Below are positions 16,983 to 26,142 of a stretch of DNA of 64,000 nucleotides, in pieces. The stretch is from contig NZ_FMAD01000011.1 of NCBI RefSeq assembly GCF_900094595.1, positions 186,001 to 250,000 on the forward strand, given 5' to 3'. Below the pieces are notes generated by a model, which made no database searches, was not told the DNA's origin, and saw nothing but the letters and a program-made list of their open reading frames with translations. The translations under genes and the position numbers were made by a program. This DNA is from Cupriavidus alkaliphilus. GTDB lineage: Bacteria > Pseudomonadota > Gammaproteobacteria > Burkholderiales > Burkholderiaceae. How positions within the stretch are numbered: the stretch's first letter is position 1; every line of letters starts with the position of its first letter.

Positions 16983-17024
16983 CGCGGTGGACGGCGCGGC
17001 GGGCATGCCGTCATCGAACCACCC

Positions 17025-17684
17025 TCAGCGGTACGACAGCACCAGCCCCTGGATCAGCTGCGTCCACCCCTCCAGCATCACGAACAGCAGCAGCTTGAAC
17101 GGCACCGAGATCGTGGTCGGCGCCACCATCGACATGCCCAGCGCCAGCAGGATGGCGGCGACGATCAGGTCCACCACCACGAATACCAGGTAGACCACGA
17201 AGCCGATCTGGAACGCCCGCGTCAGCTCCGACAGCGTGAAGCTGGGGATCAGCACCATCATGTCGTCGGACTTGAGGTCGTCGGCGCGGCCCTCGGGCCA
17301 GATGCGCTTGGCGGACTGGACGAAGAAGGTGCGGTTGCGCTCCTCGGTGTGCTTGACCAGGAATTCCTTGAGCGGGCCGCTGACGGCGTCGTAGACGGTG
17401 ACCACGTCGTTGACGTTGAAGGCGGCGTTGGCGTCGGCGCGACGCTTGATGGCGTCGAAGGCGTCGGAGCCGATCGGCGCCATGATGTAGGCGGTCAGGA
17501 TGATGGCAATCCCGTTCAGGACCATGTTCGGCGGCACCTGCTGCAGCCCCAGCGCGGCGCGCAGCAGGCCGAACACGATCACCAGCTTGGTATAGCTGGT
17601 CACCATCAGCGCGACGAAGGGCGCAATGCCGAACGTCAGGATGATGGTCAGGATCAGGACCGGATTGTAGAGTCCGCTGTTCAT
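17025..17684 (-). CDS. sctR: SctR: T3SS export-gate membrane protein
   Basis: Encodes 219 residues from ATG 17684; a GTG at 17693 would add three. FliP/SctR motifs are clear: PFVALMVTSYTKLVIVFGLLR, LGLQQVPPNMVLNGIAIILT, and the C-terminal FLVYLV-like and MSMVAPTTISVPFKLLLF. SctR pentamers form the core of the export gate with SctS and SctT. It is the second gene of a short leftward operon after sctQ, separate from the main rightward operon. Confidence 0.95.
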   Translation of the reverse strand: MNSGLYNPVLILTIILTFGIAPFVALMVTSYTKLVIVFGLLRAALGLQQVPPNMVLNGIAIILTAYIMAPIGSDAFDAIKRRADANAAFNVNDVVTVYDAVSGPLKEFLVKHTEERNRTFFVQSAKRIWPEGRADDLKSDDMMVLIPSFTLSELTRAFQIGFVVYLVFVVVDLIVAAILLALGMSMVAPTTISVPFKLLLFVMLEGWTQLIQGLVLSYR

Positions 17685-17727
17685 CGCATGCACCGGGGCG
17701 GAACGGGAGATGGCGGCCTGCCGCGAT

Positions 17728-18918
17728 TCATGCGTCGCCGCCGGCGAAGGTGGTGATGCGCACGCCCAGCCGGTTGCCGACCGCGATCAGGGTGCCGGTG
17801 CCGATGCGGTTGCCGTTGGCGACGATGCGCACCTCGCTCTGCTTGAGCGGCTGCGGCAGCTCGAACACATAGCCCGGGGCCACCGCGCGCAGCTCGGCCA
17901 GCGGCACCGCGACGTCGCCGACTTCAAAGCGCAGCGTCACCTCCAGCTGGTCCAGCCGCGACAGCGGCGGCTGCGCCGCGTCCGGATGGGGAATGGGCTG
18001 GGCCTGCCGTGCGGGGTCTTGCTCTTCCATATGCGCTCCGTTTGAAACATCCGTACTGCTGGCGCCGGCCTGCACCACCAGGCGCCGGCCCTCGGCCAGC
18101 GCGGTCCAGTCCGGGCCGTGGCGCCCGGTGGTACAGCGCACCACCAGCGCGCTGCCCTGCGAATGCCAGTCGTCGATGCCGACGATGTCGCCGGGCTCGA
18201 TGCCGTGCATCTCGCCCAGCGCCAGCCGCGTGGTGCCGATACGCACCGCGACCGGCACCGGCAGACGCTCCATCCACGCCGGCGCCTGCGCGGGCACGCC
18301 CGCGGGCAACGCCGCGAGCCGTTCGGGCTGGTCCAGCTGCAGCGTGCCGCGCAGCCGCGCCGGCGGTGCGTCGCGCCGCAGCTCGAAGCCAAAGGCATGG
18401 GCCGCGGCCAATGGCTGCGCACGGGCGCCATCGGGCTGCCAGCTGAAGGCGTCGGGCACGGCATGGCCCAGTGCCGCCACCGCTTCGGCCAGCGCGTCCG
18501 CCATCAGCGCGTGGCGCAGCAATGCCGGCAGCGCTTCCGCCGCGCCAGGGACCCCCAGCAGCAGGCGTTCGCTGGCCACATCCCAGCGCAGCACGCCGTG
18601 GCCGCTGCCGAAGGTGAAGGCATAGCCGGCTCCGGGCCGCGCCGCGATCTCAGGGTCGGCGGGGACAAAACGCAGTTGCCAGTCGTGGCCGCCGGCCCGC
18701 ACCGGCACGGCGGCCGCGCGGCAGGCCAGCCAGCCGGACAGCCGCGCGGTATCGGGCTCCATATGCGGCAGCGCCGGCGTGGCATCGAGGCCCGCCGTGG
18801 CCAGCCGTGCCGCCGCGGCGGCGCCGTGCACCAGCACGCGCATGGCGCTGCCGCGCGGCGCCGCGGCGGGCGCCTGCGCGGACGGGTCGCGGCCAGGACG
18901 AGGCAGGACGGAAGACAT
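17728..18918 (-). CDS. sctQ: SctQ: T3SS cytoplasmic sorting-platform (C-ring) protein
   Basis: Encodes 396 residues. A weakly conserved N-terminal half is followed by a central SpoA-like segment near 215-280 and a clear C-terminal SpoA domain (LDQLEVTLRFEVGDVAVPLAEL to ITTFAGGDA), the FliM/FliN-type fold. SctQ docks the ATPase complex and recruits substrates. An internal ATG (MEEQDPARQA) could give the short SctQ-C product known in several systems. It heads the leftward sctQR operon and shares a control region with sctV. Confidence 0.9.
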   Translation of the reverse strand: MSSVLPRPGRDPSAQAPAAAPRGSAMRVLVHGAAAAARLATAGLDATPALPHMEPDTARLSGWLACRAAAVPVRAGGHDWQLRFVPADPEIAARPGAGYAFTFGSGHGVLRWDVASERLLLGVPGAAEALPALLRHALMADALAEAVAALGHAVPDAFSWQPDGARAQPLAAAHAFGFELRRDAPPARLRGTLQLDQPERLAALPAGVPAQAPAWMERLPVPVAVRIGTTRLALGEMHGIEPGDIVGIDDWHSQGSALVVRCTTGRHGPDWTALAEGRRLVVQAGASSTDVSNGAHMEEQDPARQAQPIPHPDAAQPPLSRLDQLEVTLRFEVGDVAVPLAELRAVAPGYVFELPQPLKQSEVRIVANGNRIGTGTLIAVGNRLGVRITTFAGGDA

Positions 18919-18947
18919 ATTGGGCGGCTCGGTTGCTCGAGACGCAA

Positions 18948-18992
18948 CGATAAGCAGCGGGGTGCAGCCACGTCCACTACGAGGCCTTGTAG
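18948..18992 (-). promoter_or_regulatory. sctQ promoter with T3SS dyad box
   Basis: Read toward sctQ, the dyad CTACAAGGCCTCGTAG (18977-18992 on this strand) is followed by TGGACG (-35, 18971-18976 region), 17 nt, and TTATCG (-10, 18948-18953). A start near 18941 would leave a leader of about 23 nt. The box is 14/16 symmetric and has the CT-N12-AG form of LuxR-family sites. Confidence 0.6.
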
Positions 18993-19047
18993 GCCGGCGC
19001 CCAGAACCGCCGGGCGCCGGCCGCGCGGGCCGGATGTGCGGCGCGCG

Positions 19048-19091
19048 CTACGAATCCTCGGTACTGGTGGCTGTGCGGAGGCGGCCATACA
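19048..19091 (+). promoter_or_regulatory. sctV promoter with T3SS dyad box
   Basis: CTACGAATCCTCGGTACTGG at 19048-19067, then a -10-like CATACA at 19086-19091. The predicted start is near 19098 and the sctV ATG is at 19122. The box and TGG have the same spacing as at the giant-gene and SRPBCC promoters. Confidence 0.55.
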
Positions 19092-19121
19092 CTGCGCCCA
19101 CTGATCCCACCGGCAAGGACG

Positions 19122-21281
19122 ATGGCGAAACTCCCGGCAAACCTCCCAGCGTTCCCGCGCGGCCTCGGCCCGGGCGCGCCGGGGCTGCAGCAGATGGCGG
19201 CGGCGGCGGCGCGCCAGTCAGACCTGGCGCTGACGCTGCTGCTGTTCGCCGTGATCGCGCTGTTCGTGCTGCCGCTGCCGACCTTCCTGCTGGACCTGCT
19301 GCTGACGATCAACCTTGGCATGAGCCTGACCCTGCTGATCGTCGCTACCTATATCCCGTCGGCGCTGTCGCTGTCGACGTTTCCGTCGCTGCTGCTGTTC
19401 ACCACGCTGTTCCGGCTGTCGCTGAACATCGCCTCGACCAAGCTGATCCTGCTGCATGCCGACGCGGGCCACATCATCGATACCTTCGGCAAGCTGATCG
19501 TCGGCAACAACGTGGTGGTGGGCGGGGTGGTGTTCCTGATCATCGCCATCGTGCAGTTCATCGTCATCGCCAAGGGCTCCGAGCGCGTCGCCGAGGTGGG
19601 CGCGCGCTTTGCGCTGGATGCGATGCCGGGCAAGCAGATGAGCATCGACGCCGACGTGCGCGCCGGCACCATCACCGCCGGCCAGGCGCAGGAGCGCCGC
19701 CGCGCGCTGGAGCAGGAATGCCAGTTGCACGGCGCCATGGACGGCGCGATGAAGTTCGTCAAGGGCGACGCCATCGCCGGCGTGGTGATCGCGCTGGTCA
19801 ATATCCTGGCGGGCATCACCATCGGCACGCTGATGAAGGACATGAGCATCGGCGAGGCGCTGCAGCGCTATGCCATCCTGACCATCGGCGACGGCATGGT
19901 GTCGCAGATCCCGTCGCTGCTGGTCTCGATCGCGGCCGGGGTGGTGATCACCCGGGTCTCGTCCGATGAAGAGCGCAGCCGCTCGCCCAACCTGGGTGAG
20001 GTCATCGGCAAGCAGATCCTGGCCCAGCCCAAGGCGCTGGTGGTATCGGGGCTAGCCATCGCGGTGTTCGCGGTGGTGCCGGGCTTTCCCAAGTGGACCT
20101 TCGGGCTGATGGCGCTGGTGGTGGCCGGCGGCGGCTACCTGCTGCTGCGCCGCGCGCAGCGCAGCACCGGCACCGTCACCTGGATCGAGATGGCCGATGC
20201 GGACGAAGGCGCGGCGGCGGCCGGGACCCAGGCCGCGGTGGCGCCGGCGCTGGCGCTGGAGCTGGACGAAGCGCTGCGCGGGCGCATCGACCTGCGGCTG
20301 TTCGAGCAACGCATGACCACCGCCAAGGGAGAGGTCGAGGCCGAGCTGGGCATGGTGTTCCCGCGCCTGCGCATCCAGCACCGCGCGCTGGCCGAGCGCG
20401 ATGCGTATGCCATCCGCGTGCAGGACGTGGTGGCTTCCGGCGGCGTGCTGCGCCCCGGCAAGCGGCTGCTGGAGCCTGGTGCCCGGGCGCGCGTGGACCA
20501 GGGCGTGGCCGAGACCGGCGCGCCGTTCGGCCCGTTCCAGGAAGTAGTGTGGGTGCCGGCCGAGCCTGGCGCCGCCGACGGCGTGCGCACGCTGTCGTGC
20601 GAGGAGGTGCTGGCGGTGCACGTGGGCGCGGTGATCAAGCAGCATGCGGCGCCGCTGCTGGGCATCCAGGACGTGCAGTCGATGATCCATGTGATCCAGG
20701 CCGAGGCGCCGGACCTGGTGATGGAGCTGGCGCGCGTGGTGCCGCTGCAGCGCATCACCGACGTGCTGCGACGGCTGCTGCAGGAGGGCGTGCCGATCCG
20801 CAACCTGCGCACCATCTTCGAAAGCCTGGTGACCTGGGCACCCAAGGAAACCGATGCGATCGCGCTGACCGAGCTGGTGCGCGTGGACCTGGGCCGCCTG
20901 ATCACCAGCCGCCATGTCGGCGCCAACCGCTCGCTGGACGCGGTGCTGTTCGAGCCCGCGCTGGAAGCCCGCGTGCAGGGCGCGATCGAGAAGGCAGCGC
21001 GCGGCAACCTGCTGCTGCTCAGCCATGACGTCACGCGCGATATCCGCGAGCAGCTGCGCGTGCTGCTGGAGAAGGCCGCGGAGAAGGCAGGCGCGGCGGG
21101 CGCGGTTGGTGGATCGGGCGCCGCCCGCGTGGTGGTGGTGGTCAGCGTCGATGTGCGCCGCTATATCAAGCGCTTGATCGAGCCGGTCGCGCCGCGCATC
21201 CCGGTGCTGTCGTACCAGGAAGTCGATGAAGACGTGACGCTGGTGCCGGTGGGCTGGATCCAGAACCCGGCCGGAGAGTGA
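19122..21281 (+). CDS. sctV: SctV: major T3SS export-apparatus protein
   Basis: Encodes 719 residues. The N-terminal half has about eight membrane helices and the cytoplasmic loop with ARFALDAMPGKQMSIDAD, diagnostic for FlhA/SctV. The C-terminal half is the cytoplasmic nonameric ring domain that receives chaperone-substrate complexes (VWVPAEPG, IQDVQSMIHVIQ, YQEVDEDVTLVPVGWI). It is the first gene of the long sctV-to-sctU operon. Length is normal for the family. Confidence 0.97.
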   Translation: MAKLPANLPAFPRGLGPGAPGLQQMAAAAARQSDLALTLLLFAVIALFVLPLPTFLLDLLLTINLGMSLTLLIVATYIPSALSLSTFPSLLLFTTLFRLSLNIASTKLILLHADAGHIIDTFGKLIVGNNVVVGGVVFLIIAIVQFIVIAKGSERVAEVGARFALDAMPGKQMSIDADVRAGTITAGQAQERRRALEQECQLHGAMDGAMKFVKGDAIAGVVIALVNILAGITIGTLMKDMSIGEALQRYAILTIGDGMVSQIPSLLVSIAAGVVITRVSSDEERSRSPNLGEVIGKQILAQPKALVVSGLAIAVFAVVPGFPKWTFGLMALVVAGGGYLLLRRAQRSTGTVTWIEMADADEGAAAAGTQAAVAPALALELDEALRGRIDLRLFEQRMTTAKGEVEAELGMVFPRLRIQHRALAERDAYAIRVQDVVASGGVLRPGKRLLEPGARARVDQGVAETGAPFGPFQEVVWVPAEPGAADGVRTLSCEEVLAVHVGAVIKQHAAPLLGIQDVQSMIHVIQAEAPDLVMELARVVPLQRITDVLRRLLQEGVPIRNLRTIFESLVTWAPKETDAIALTELVRVDLGRLITSRHVGANRSLDAVLFEPALEARVQGAIEKAARGNLLLLSHDVTRDIREQLRVLLEKAAEKAGAAGAVGGSGAARVVVVVSVDVRRYIKRLIEPVAPRIPVLSYQEVDEDVTLVPVGWIQNPAGE

Positions 21282-21282
21282 G

Positions 21283-21549
21283 ATGGGCGCCGACACCATC
21301 CTCGACATCACGCGCCAGGCGCTGCTGGTGGTGCTGTGGGTCACGCTGCCGGTGGTGCTGATCGGCACGCTGGTGGCGCTGGTGGTGGCGGTGCTGCAGG
21401 CAGTGACGCAGATCCAGGACCAGAGCATCGGCACCTCGGCGCGGCTGATCGCGGTGCTGGTGTCGCTGGTACTGCTGGGCGGCTGGCTGGGCGGCGAGGT
21501 GATGCGCTTCGCGCAACGCGCGCTGCAGACCATGCTGACCTTCCTGTAA
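21283..21549 (+). CDS. sctS: SctS: T3SS export-gate small membrane protein
   Basis: Encodes 88 residues with two hydrophobic helices. The FliQ/SctS signature is present (LVVALVVAVLQAVTQIQDQSI, then the later TARL-like loop). Four copies join the SctR-SctT pore. It starts 1 nt after the sctV stop, so it is translationally coupled. Confidence 0.95.
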   Translation: MGADTILDITRQALLVVLWVTLPVVLIGTLVALVVAVLQAVTQIQDQSIGTSARLIAVLVSLVLLGGWLGGEVMRFAQRALQTMLTFL

Positions 21550-21602
21550 GGAGAAATCGATGCGCAGGCAATCACGCAGGACCAACGGACAAGCAAACTG
21601 AC

Positions 21603-23378
21603 ATGATGCTGGGGCACCACGGGGAACACGGATCGACTGGCCGCGCCACGCGCCCGCCGGCATGGCGCCCATGCCCGCCACGGCGGCCATGGCGCACCGC
21701 GGCGGCGCTGCTGTGCCTGGCGGGCGCGCTGCTGTGCGCCACCCAGGCTGCGCGTGCGGCGGACCTGCGCTGGCCCAACAAGCCGTTCCAGGCCTCGGCC
21801 AGCGACAAGCGGCTGGCCGACTTCCTGCGCGAGCTGACCGCCTCGCAGGGCACCACCGCGGTGATCGATCCCAAGGTGGAAGGGACCATCAGCGGCAAGT
21901 TCAATGAATCCGCGCAGCACGTGCTCAAGAGCGTGTGCTCGATGTTCGGCCTGACCTACTACTACGACGGTTCGCTGCTGTATATCGACGTCGCCAGCGA
22001 GGCGCGCAGCGAGGTGCTGCCGATCGCGCGCGGTTCGGGCGCGCGCCTGCGCGATTCGCTCGAGCGCATGCAGGTGCCCGATTCGCGCTATCCCATCACC
22101 ATCAACGACGCGGAAGGCACCCTGATGGTGTCGGGGCCCAAGCGCTATGTCGAGACCGTGCGCGCCGCGGTGCGCGCGGTGGACGACCGCTCCATCGCCG
22201 ACGAGCGCGCCGAGATCCAGCTGTTCCCGCTCAAGTACTCGTGGGCCTCGGATTTCCGCATCAACCGCGCCGGCAAGGAGATGACCGTCCCCGGCGTGGT
22301 CACGGTGCTGCGCAACCTGTACGGCCGCAACCGCACCCTGGCCACCGGCACCGGCCCCAGCCTGGGCACCAGCCGCGGCGCCACGCGCCAGGCCCAGCTG
22401 CGCATGGGCGAGGGCGGCGGGGGCGGCATGGGCATCCCCAGCGCCGACCCGTCGCAGATGCTCGATGCCATGGGCGGCGGTGGCGTCGGCCTGGGTCTGG
22501 GCATGCAGAACAACTGGGGCAGCGGCCAGTTGCCGCAGTTCCAGGCCGATACCCGCCTCAACGCGGTGATCGTGCGCGACACCCCGGACAAGATGGCGCA
22601 GTACCGGCGCCTGATCGAATCGCTCGACGTCAAGCCGCGGCTGGTGGAGATCGAGGTCACCATCATGGACATCAGCCAGGCCGACCTGGACAGCCTGGGC
22701 GTCGACTGGCGCCTGCATACGCGCCATATCGACCTGCAGCTCGGCGGCGGCAACGGCAACGCCGGCCTGAGCTTCGGCAATCTCGCCAACGAGGCCGGCA
22801 CCACCGCCGCGACCATCGGCAGCGGCCTGCAGTTCACCGGCGCCATCGGCAGCGACGTGACCCGCTACCTGCTCACGCGCGTCAAGGCGCTGGCCGAGCG
22901 CGGGCAGGCCAACTTCGTCGCGCGGCCCAAGGTGCTGACGCTCGACAACACCGAGGCCGCGCTGGAGAACCTGCAGGAATTCTATGTGCGCGTCGACGGT
23001 TTCCAGGATGCGGGCCTGTTCAACGTCACCGCCGGCACAGCGGTGCGCGTGACTCCGCTGGTGGTCGACGAGCAGCAGAGCCGCGCGGTGATGCTGACCA
23101 TCGACATCGCCGACGGCAACCTCTCGGGCGAGACCGTCGACCGCATTCCGGTGGTGCGGCGCCGCTCCATCACCACGCAGGCGATGGTGGAAGAGGGCAA
23201 GAGCCTGCTGATCGCCGGCTACACCACCGAAGAAAAGGTAAACGCCTCGTCCGGCGTGCCGCTGCTGCAGGACGTGCCGATCATCGGCAACCTGTTCAAG
23301 TACCAGGAGAAGCGCCAGAACAACATGGAGCGCTTCTACCTGCTGACGCCGCGCCTGGTGATCCCGGGGATGAGCTGA
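21603..23378 (+). CDS. sctC: SctC: T3SS outer-membrane secretin
   Basis: Encodes 591 residues. The signal peptide ends near AARAADLRW. N-terminal ring domains (FLRELTASQGTTAVIDPKV, ITINDAEGTLMVSGPKRY) precede the secretin domain (ARPKVLTLDNTEAAL, VTPLVVDE, RRRSITTQAMVEEGKSLLIAGY, VPIIGNLFKY). A glycine/methionine-rich insert near 270-310 is a variable loop. ATG 21603 is chosen because the upstream open frame overlaps sctS. It forms the outer-membrane pore. Confidence 0.96.
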   Translation: MMLGHHGEHGSTGRATRPPAWRPCPPRRPWRTAAALLCLAGALLCATQAARAADLRWPNKPFQASASDKRLADFLRELTASQGTTAVIDPKVEGTISGKFNESAQHVLKSVCSMFGLTYYYDGSLLYIDVASEARSEVLPIARGSGARLRDSLERMQVPDSRYPITINDAEGTLMVSGPKRYVETVRAAVRAVDDRSIADERAEIQLFPLKYSWASDFRINRAGKEMTVPGVVTVLRNLYGRNRTLATGTGPSLGTSRGATRQAQLRMGEGGGGGMGIPSADPSQMLDAMGGGGVGLGLGMQNNWGSGQLPQFQADTRLNAVIVRDTPDKMAQYRRLIESLDVKPRLVEIEVTIMDISQADLDSLGVDWRLHTRHIDLQLGGGNGNAGLSFGNLANEAGTTAATIGSGLQFTGAIGSDVTRYLLTRVKALAERGQANFVARPKVLTLDNTEAALENLQEFYVRVDGFQDAGLFNVTAGTAVRVTPLVVDEQQSRAVMLTIDIADGNLSGETVDRIPVVRRRSITTQAMVEEGKSLLIAGYTTEEKVNASSGVPLLQDVPIIGNLFKYQEKRQNNMERFYLLTPRLVIPGMS

Positions 23379-24514
23379 TGGCCGACCTGCGCGATTCTCA
23401 AGCTTCGGGCTGGACGCTGCGCTTTCTCGGCGGCGATGTCTACGGCCGCCAGGTCACGCTGCGGCGCGGCGCCAATGTACTCGGCACCGCGGCGGACGTG
23501 GACATCAGCGTGCCCGGCGCCGAGGTGCAGCCGCGCCACCTGGTGCTGAACGTGGGCGAGCTGGCGGTGTCGGCCGAGCGCGTCGGCGAGGCCGCGGTCA
23601 CCGTCAACGGTCGCGCCACCACGCAGCGCGCGTTCGCGCTGGCGGGCGGCGACATCCTCACCATCGGCGCGCTCGACGTGGAACTGCTGCGCGCGCAGCC
23701 GGGCATGTCGGAGGCCACCGACACGCTCTTTGCCTGGGCCGAATCCGGGCGGCGCGCCGCGCGCGATGCCGACGCGCAGCAGCAAGGCGGGCGCCGGCCC
23801 GGGCGCGCGCTGCTGGCGACACTGGGCGTGGCCGGCGTGGTGGGGCTGGTCGGCGCCGGCTGGCTCGCCGCCACCTATGCCAACGGCGGGCTGGCGCCGC
23901 GCACGCAGCAGGCGGACCCCGCGGCGGTGCGCAAGACCGTGGCCGCTTATCCGGAGCTGGAGGTGGTGTCGCTGCCCAACGGCACGGTCACGGTCAAGGG
24001 CTTCGTCAATTCGCGCGTGGACCGGCAGCGGATCGTGCAGGCGCTGGCGCCGTTCGGCCGCGGCGTGCAGCAGCAGGTGCGCTCGGCCGACGACCTGATC
24101 GAGCATATCCAGCGCTATCTCGACGAGCCCGGCGTGGGCATCGCCTACCAGGGCCAGGGCCGGGTGCTGCTGAGCGGCACCGCCGACCCGGTGCACGGGC
24201 GCGACAAGGTGCGGCGCGTGATCGAGGACCTGCACCCGGGCGTGCTGGTGTCCGACAAGATCGATTACCGCGAAACCGCCGAGAGCCGGCGCAGGCAGGT
24301 GCGCGACGGCCACATGGAGAACTGGCAGGGCGTGTTTCCCGCGCGCGTGGTCAGCATTACCGAGGACGGCAACGGCACGCGCTCGGTGCAGCTGGCCAAC
24401 GGCGCGCGCTATTTCGAAGGGGCGGTGCTGAAGAACGGCGCCGAGATCGAACGGATCGACGCGGACGGCGTGGTGCTGAAGGACAGCCCGGTGCCGCCGC
24501 AGGCACGGCGATGA
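23378..24514 (+). CDS. sctD: SctD: T3SS inner-membrane ring protein
   Basis: Encodes 378 residues. A cytoplasmic FHA-like domain (about 1-110: LGTAADVDISVPGAEVQPRHL) is followed by one membrane helix near 143-165 and periplasmic ring-building domains (residues 180-378). This is the YscD/SctD plan. It overlaps the sctC stop by 1 nt. It connects the secretin ring to the inner-membrane ring of SctJ. Confidence 0.92.
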   Translation: MADLRDSQASGWTLRFLGGDVYGRQVTLRRGANVLGTAADVDISVPGAEVQPRHLVLNVGELAVSAERVGEAAVTVNGRATTQRAFALAGGDILTIGALDVELLRAQPGMSEATDTLFAWAESGRRAARDADAQQQGGRRPGRALLATLGVAGVVGLVGAGWLAATYANGGLAPRTQQADPAAVRKTVAAYPELEVVSLPNGTVTVKGFVNSRVDRQRIVQALAPFGRGVQQQVRSADDLIEHIQRYLDEPGVGIAYQGQGRVLLSGTADPVHGRDKVRRVIEDLHPGVLVSDKIDYRETAESRRRQVRDGHMENWQGVFPARVVSITEDGNGTRSVQLANGARYFEGAVLKNGAEIERIDADGVVLKDSPVPPQARR

Positions 24515-24619
24515 CGGCACAACCGCGCGCCGTGCCACAGGATTTGCGCCCGCGGGCGCAGATGCCGCTTGCCCCCGGAGGGCAGGTGTATGACGCCAAC
24601 CTACCTGAAGGAGATTGTC

Positions 24620-24820
24620 ATGGCTGAAGTCGACCTCAATGCCAAGATGCAGGAAATCCAGCAGAAAGCGCAGGAGTTCTCGGTGAACATCCTGGGCCTG
24701 CAGGACACGCTGACGCGCCAGAACGCGGTGGTCAGCAGCGAGATGGCCCACAACACGCAGAAGGCCAACCTGGTCCAGGGCGCGATGCAGGACGTCAAGC
24801 AGACCTCGCGCACCAACTGA
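24620..24820 (+). CDS. Small helical protein in the sctF (needle) position
   Basis: Encodes 66 residues, all predicted helical with no cysteine or signal peptide: MAEVDLNAKMQEIQQKAQEF at the start and VQGAMQDVKQTSRTN at the end. AAGGAG at 24608-24613 is a strong ribosome site. Its size, its helix-loop-helix look and its place between sctD and sctI suggest the needle subunit SctF. Clear needle motifs are not conserved, so a pseudopilin-like or accessory role is possible. A strong hairpin directly follows, as expected for an abundant product. Confidence 0.6.
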   Translation: MAEVDLNAKMQEIQQKAQEFSVNILGLQDTLTRQNAVVSSEMAHNTQKANLVQGAMQDVKQTSRTN

Positions 24821-24835
24821 CGGCAGGCCTGCCGT

Positions 24836-24857
24836 GCGCCCCGGCATGCCGGGGCGC
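24836..24857. other. Perfect 22-bp palindrome between the needle-like gene and sctI
   Basis: The halves GCGCCCCGGCA and TGCCGGGGCGC are fully complementary. There is no T run and the operon continues, so it is more likely an mRNA-stabilising or attenuating hairpin that raises expression of the upstream small gene relative to sctI. Confidence 0.6.
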
Positions 24858-24880
24858 CCCAACGCTTTGCAAGGAGAGCC

Positions 24881-25348
24881 ATGATGGACCCTACCGCAGC
24901 CATTGCCGCCGCCCCCGCCGCCGGCGCCGCGCCCGACAGCGCCACCGTCGCCGCGCACCAGTCGCCGGCCGCGGCCCCCGCCGCGCAGCCCGACCCGGCC
25001 GATGCCCGGCAATTCGCGCAGATGGTCCAGCAGGGCCGCGCCGCCGACGGCTCGCGCACCGCGCACGTGACCCAGGCGGCAGACCCGACTTCGACCACGC
25101 TCGGCAACGCCATCCGCGCCAGCTATGTCTCGGCCGGCGAGGAATCGGCGCGCCAGGCCGCACGCCTGCAGGAACTGCGCGACGGCATGTTTGCGTCGAT
25201 CTACGAGGGCAGCACCAGCGAGGTGGTGTACCAGGCCATGCTGCTGCAGACGCAGTCGCTGGAACTGTTCTCGTCGATCCACGTGACCTCCAGCATCGGC
25301 AGCGCCGGCACCAACCTGTTCAACAGCCTGCTGAAGAACCAGCAATGA
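24881..25348 (+). CDS. sctI: SctI: T3SS inner-rod protein
   Basis: Encodes 155 residues. The N-terminal half is low-complexity and rich in Ala and Pro. The C-terminal third, VYQAMLLQTQSLELFSS to NLFNSLLKNQQ, is the conserved amphipathic YscI/SctI segment. AAGGAG at 24871-24876 gives the start. It overlaps sctJ by 4 nt. It anchors the needle to the SctJ ring. Confidence 0.85.
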   Translation: MMDPTAAIAAAPAAGAAPDSATVAAHQSPAAAPAAQPDPADARQFAQMVQQGRAADGSRTAHVTQAADPTSTTLGNAIRASYVSAGEESARQAARLQELRDGMFASIYEGSTSEVVYQAMLLQTQSLELFSSIHVTSSIGSAGTNLFNSLLKNQQ

Positions 25349-26142
25349 TGTCCACGCCACCGCTGTGCCGGCGCCTTGCGCGCGCGGCCCGCCTGGCGCC
25401 GGCGCTGATGGCGTTGGCGCTGGCCGCATGCAAGGTCGACCTGTACGCGTCGCTGAACGAACCCGAGGCCAACCAGGTGCTGGCCGCGCTGACCGCCGAG
25501 GGCATCGACGCGGAAAAGGCGCGCGCCGACACCAGCGGCGGCACGGGCGAGGGCCAGTGGCGCGTGCGCGTCGAGGAATCGCAACTGCCTGCCGCGCTGG
25601 AGATCCTGCGCAGCGAAGGCCTGCCGGGCGAACGCTTTGCCTCGCTGGGGCAGGTGTTCCAGAAGCAGGGGCTGGTGGCGACCCCCACCGAAGAGCGCAT
25701 GCGCTACATCTTCGCGCTGTCGCAGGAGCTGTCGGAGACGCTGCGCAATATCGACGGCGTGGTCACCGCGCGCGTGCATGTGGTGATCCCCGCCACCGAT
25801 CCGCTCTCGGACAAGATCCGGCCGTCGTCGGCGGCGGTGTTTATCAAGCACCGCGCCGATACCGACCTGCGCCTGCTGGTGCCGACCGTCAAGGACATGG
25901 TGGCGCACAGCATCGAAGGCGTGACCCACGACAACGTGTCGCTGTCGCTGGTCGAGGCGCGCCCGTTCGCGCCGCAGGCAGGCGCACCCGGGCCGGCGGC
26001 AGGCTTTGCCGTCGGACGCTTCGCCGTGCTCGCGGTCGGCGCGGCGGTGGCGATTGCACTGGCGGTGGCGGCCGTGGTGGCATGGCAGCGCGGCGTGCTG
26101 CGCTGGCCGCAGCGGCGCGGCGCGCCGCAGAGCGCGAATTGA
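25345..26142 (+). CDS. sctJ: SctJ: T3SS inner-membrane ring lipoprotein
   Basis: Encodes 265 residues. Signal peptide with lipobox LALAAC, then two periplasmic ring domains: DLYASLNEPEANQVLAAL and VARVHVVIP-like VTARVHVVIPATDPLSDK with ASAFIKHR-like SAAVFIKH. A C-terminal membrane helix spans about 218-243. This is standard YscJ/PrgK architecture. Adjacent ATGs at 25345 and 25348 are both possible starts. The stop overlaps the TTG start of sctK. Confidence 0.95.
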   Translation: MMSTPPLCRRLARAARLAPALMALALAACKVDLYASLNEPEANQVLAALTAEGIDAEKARADTSGGTGEGQWRVRVEESQLPAALEILRSEGLPGERFASLGQVFQKQGLVATPTEERMRYIFALSQELSETLRNIDGVVTARVHVVIPATDPLSDKIRPSSAAVFIKHRADTDLRLLVPTVKDMVAHSIEGVTHDNVSLSLVEARPFAPQAGAPGPAAGFAVGRFAVLAVGAAVAIALAVAAVVAWQRGVLRWPQRRGAPQSAN

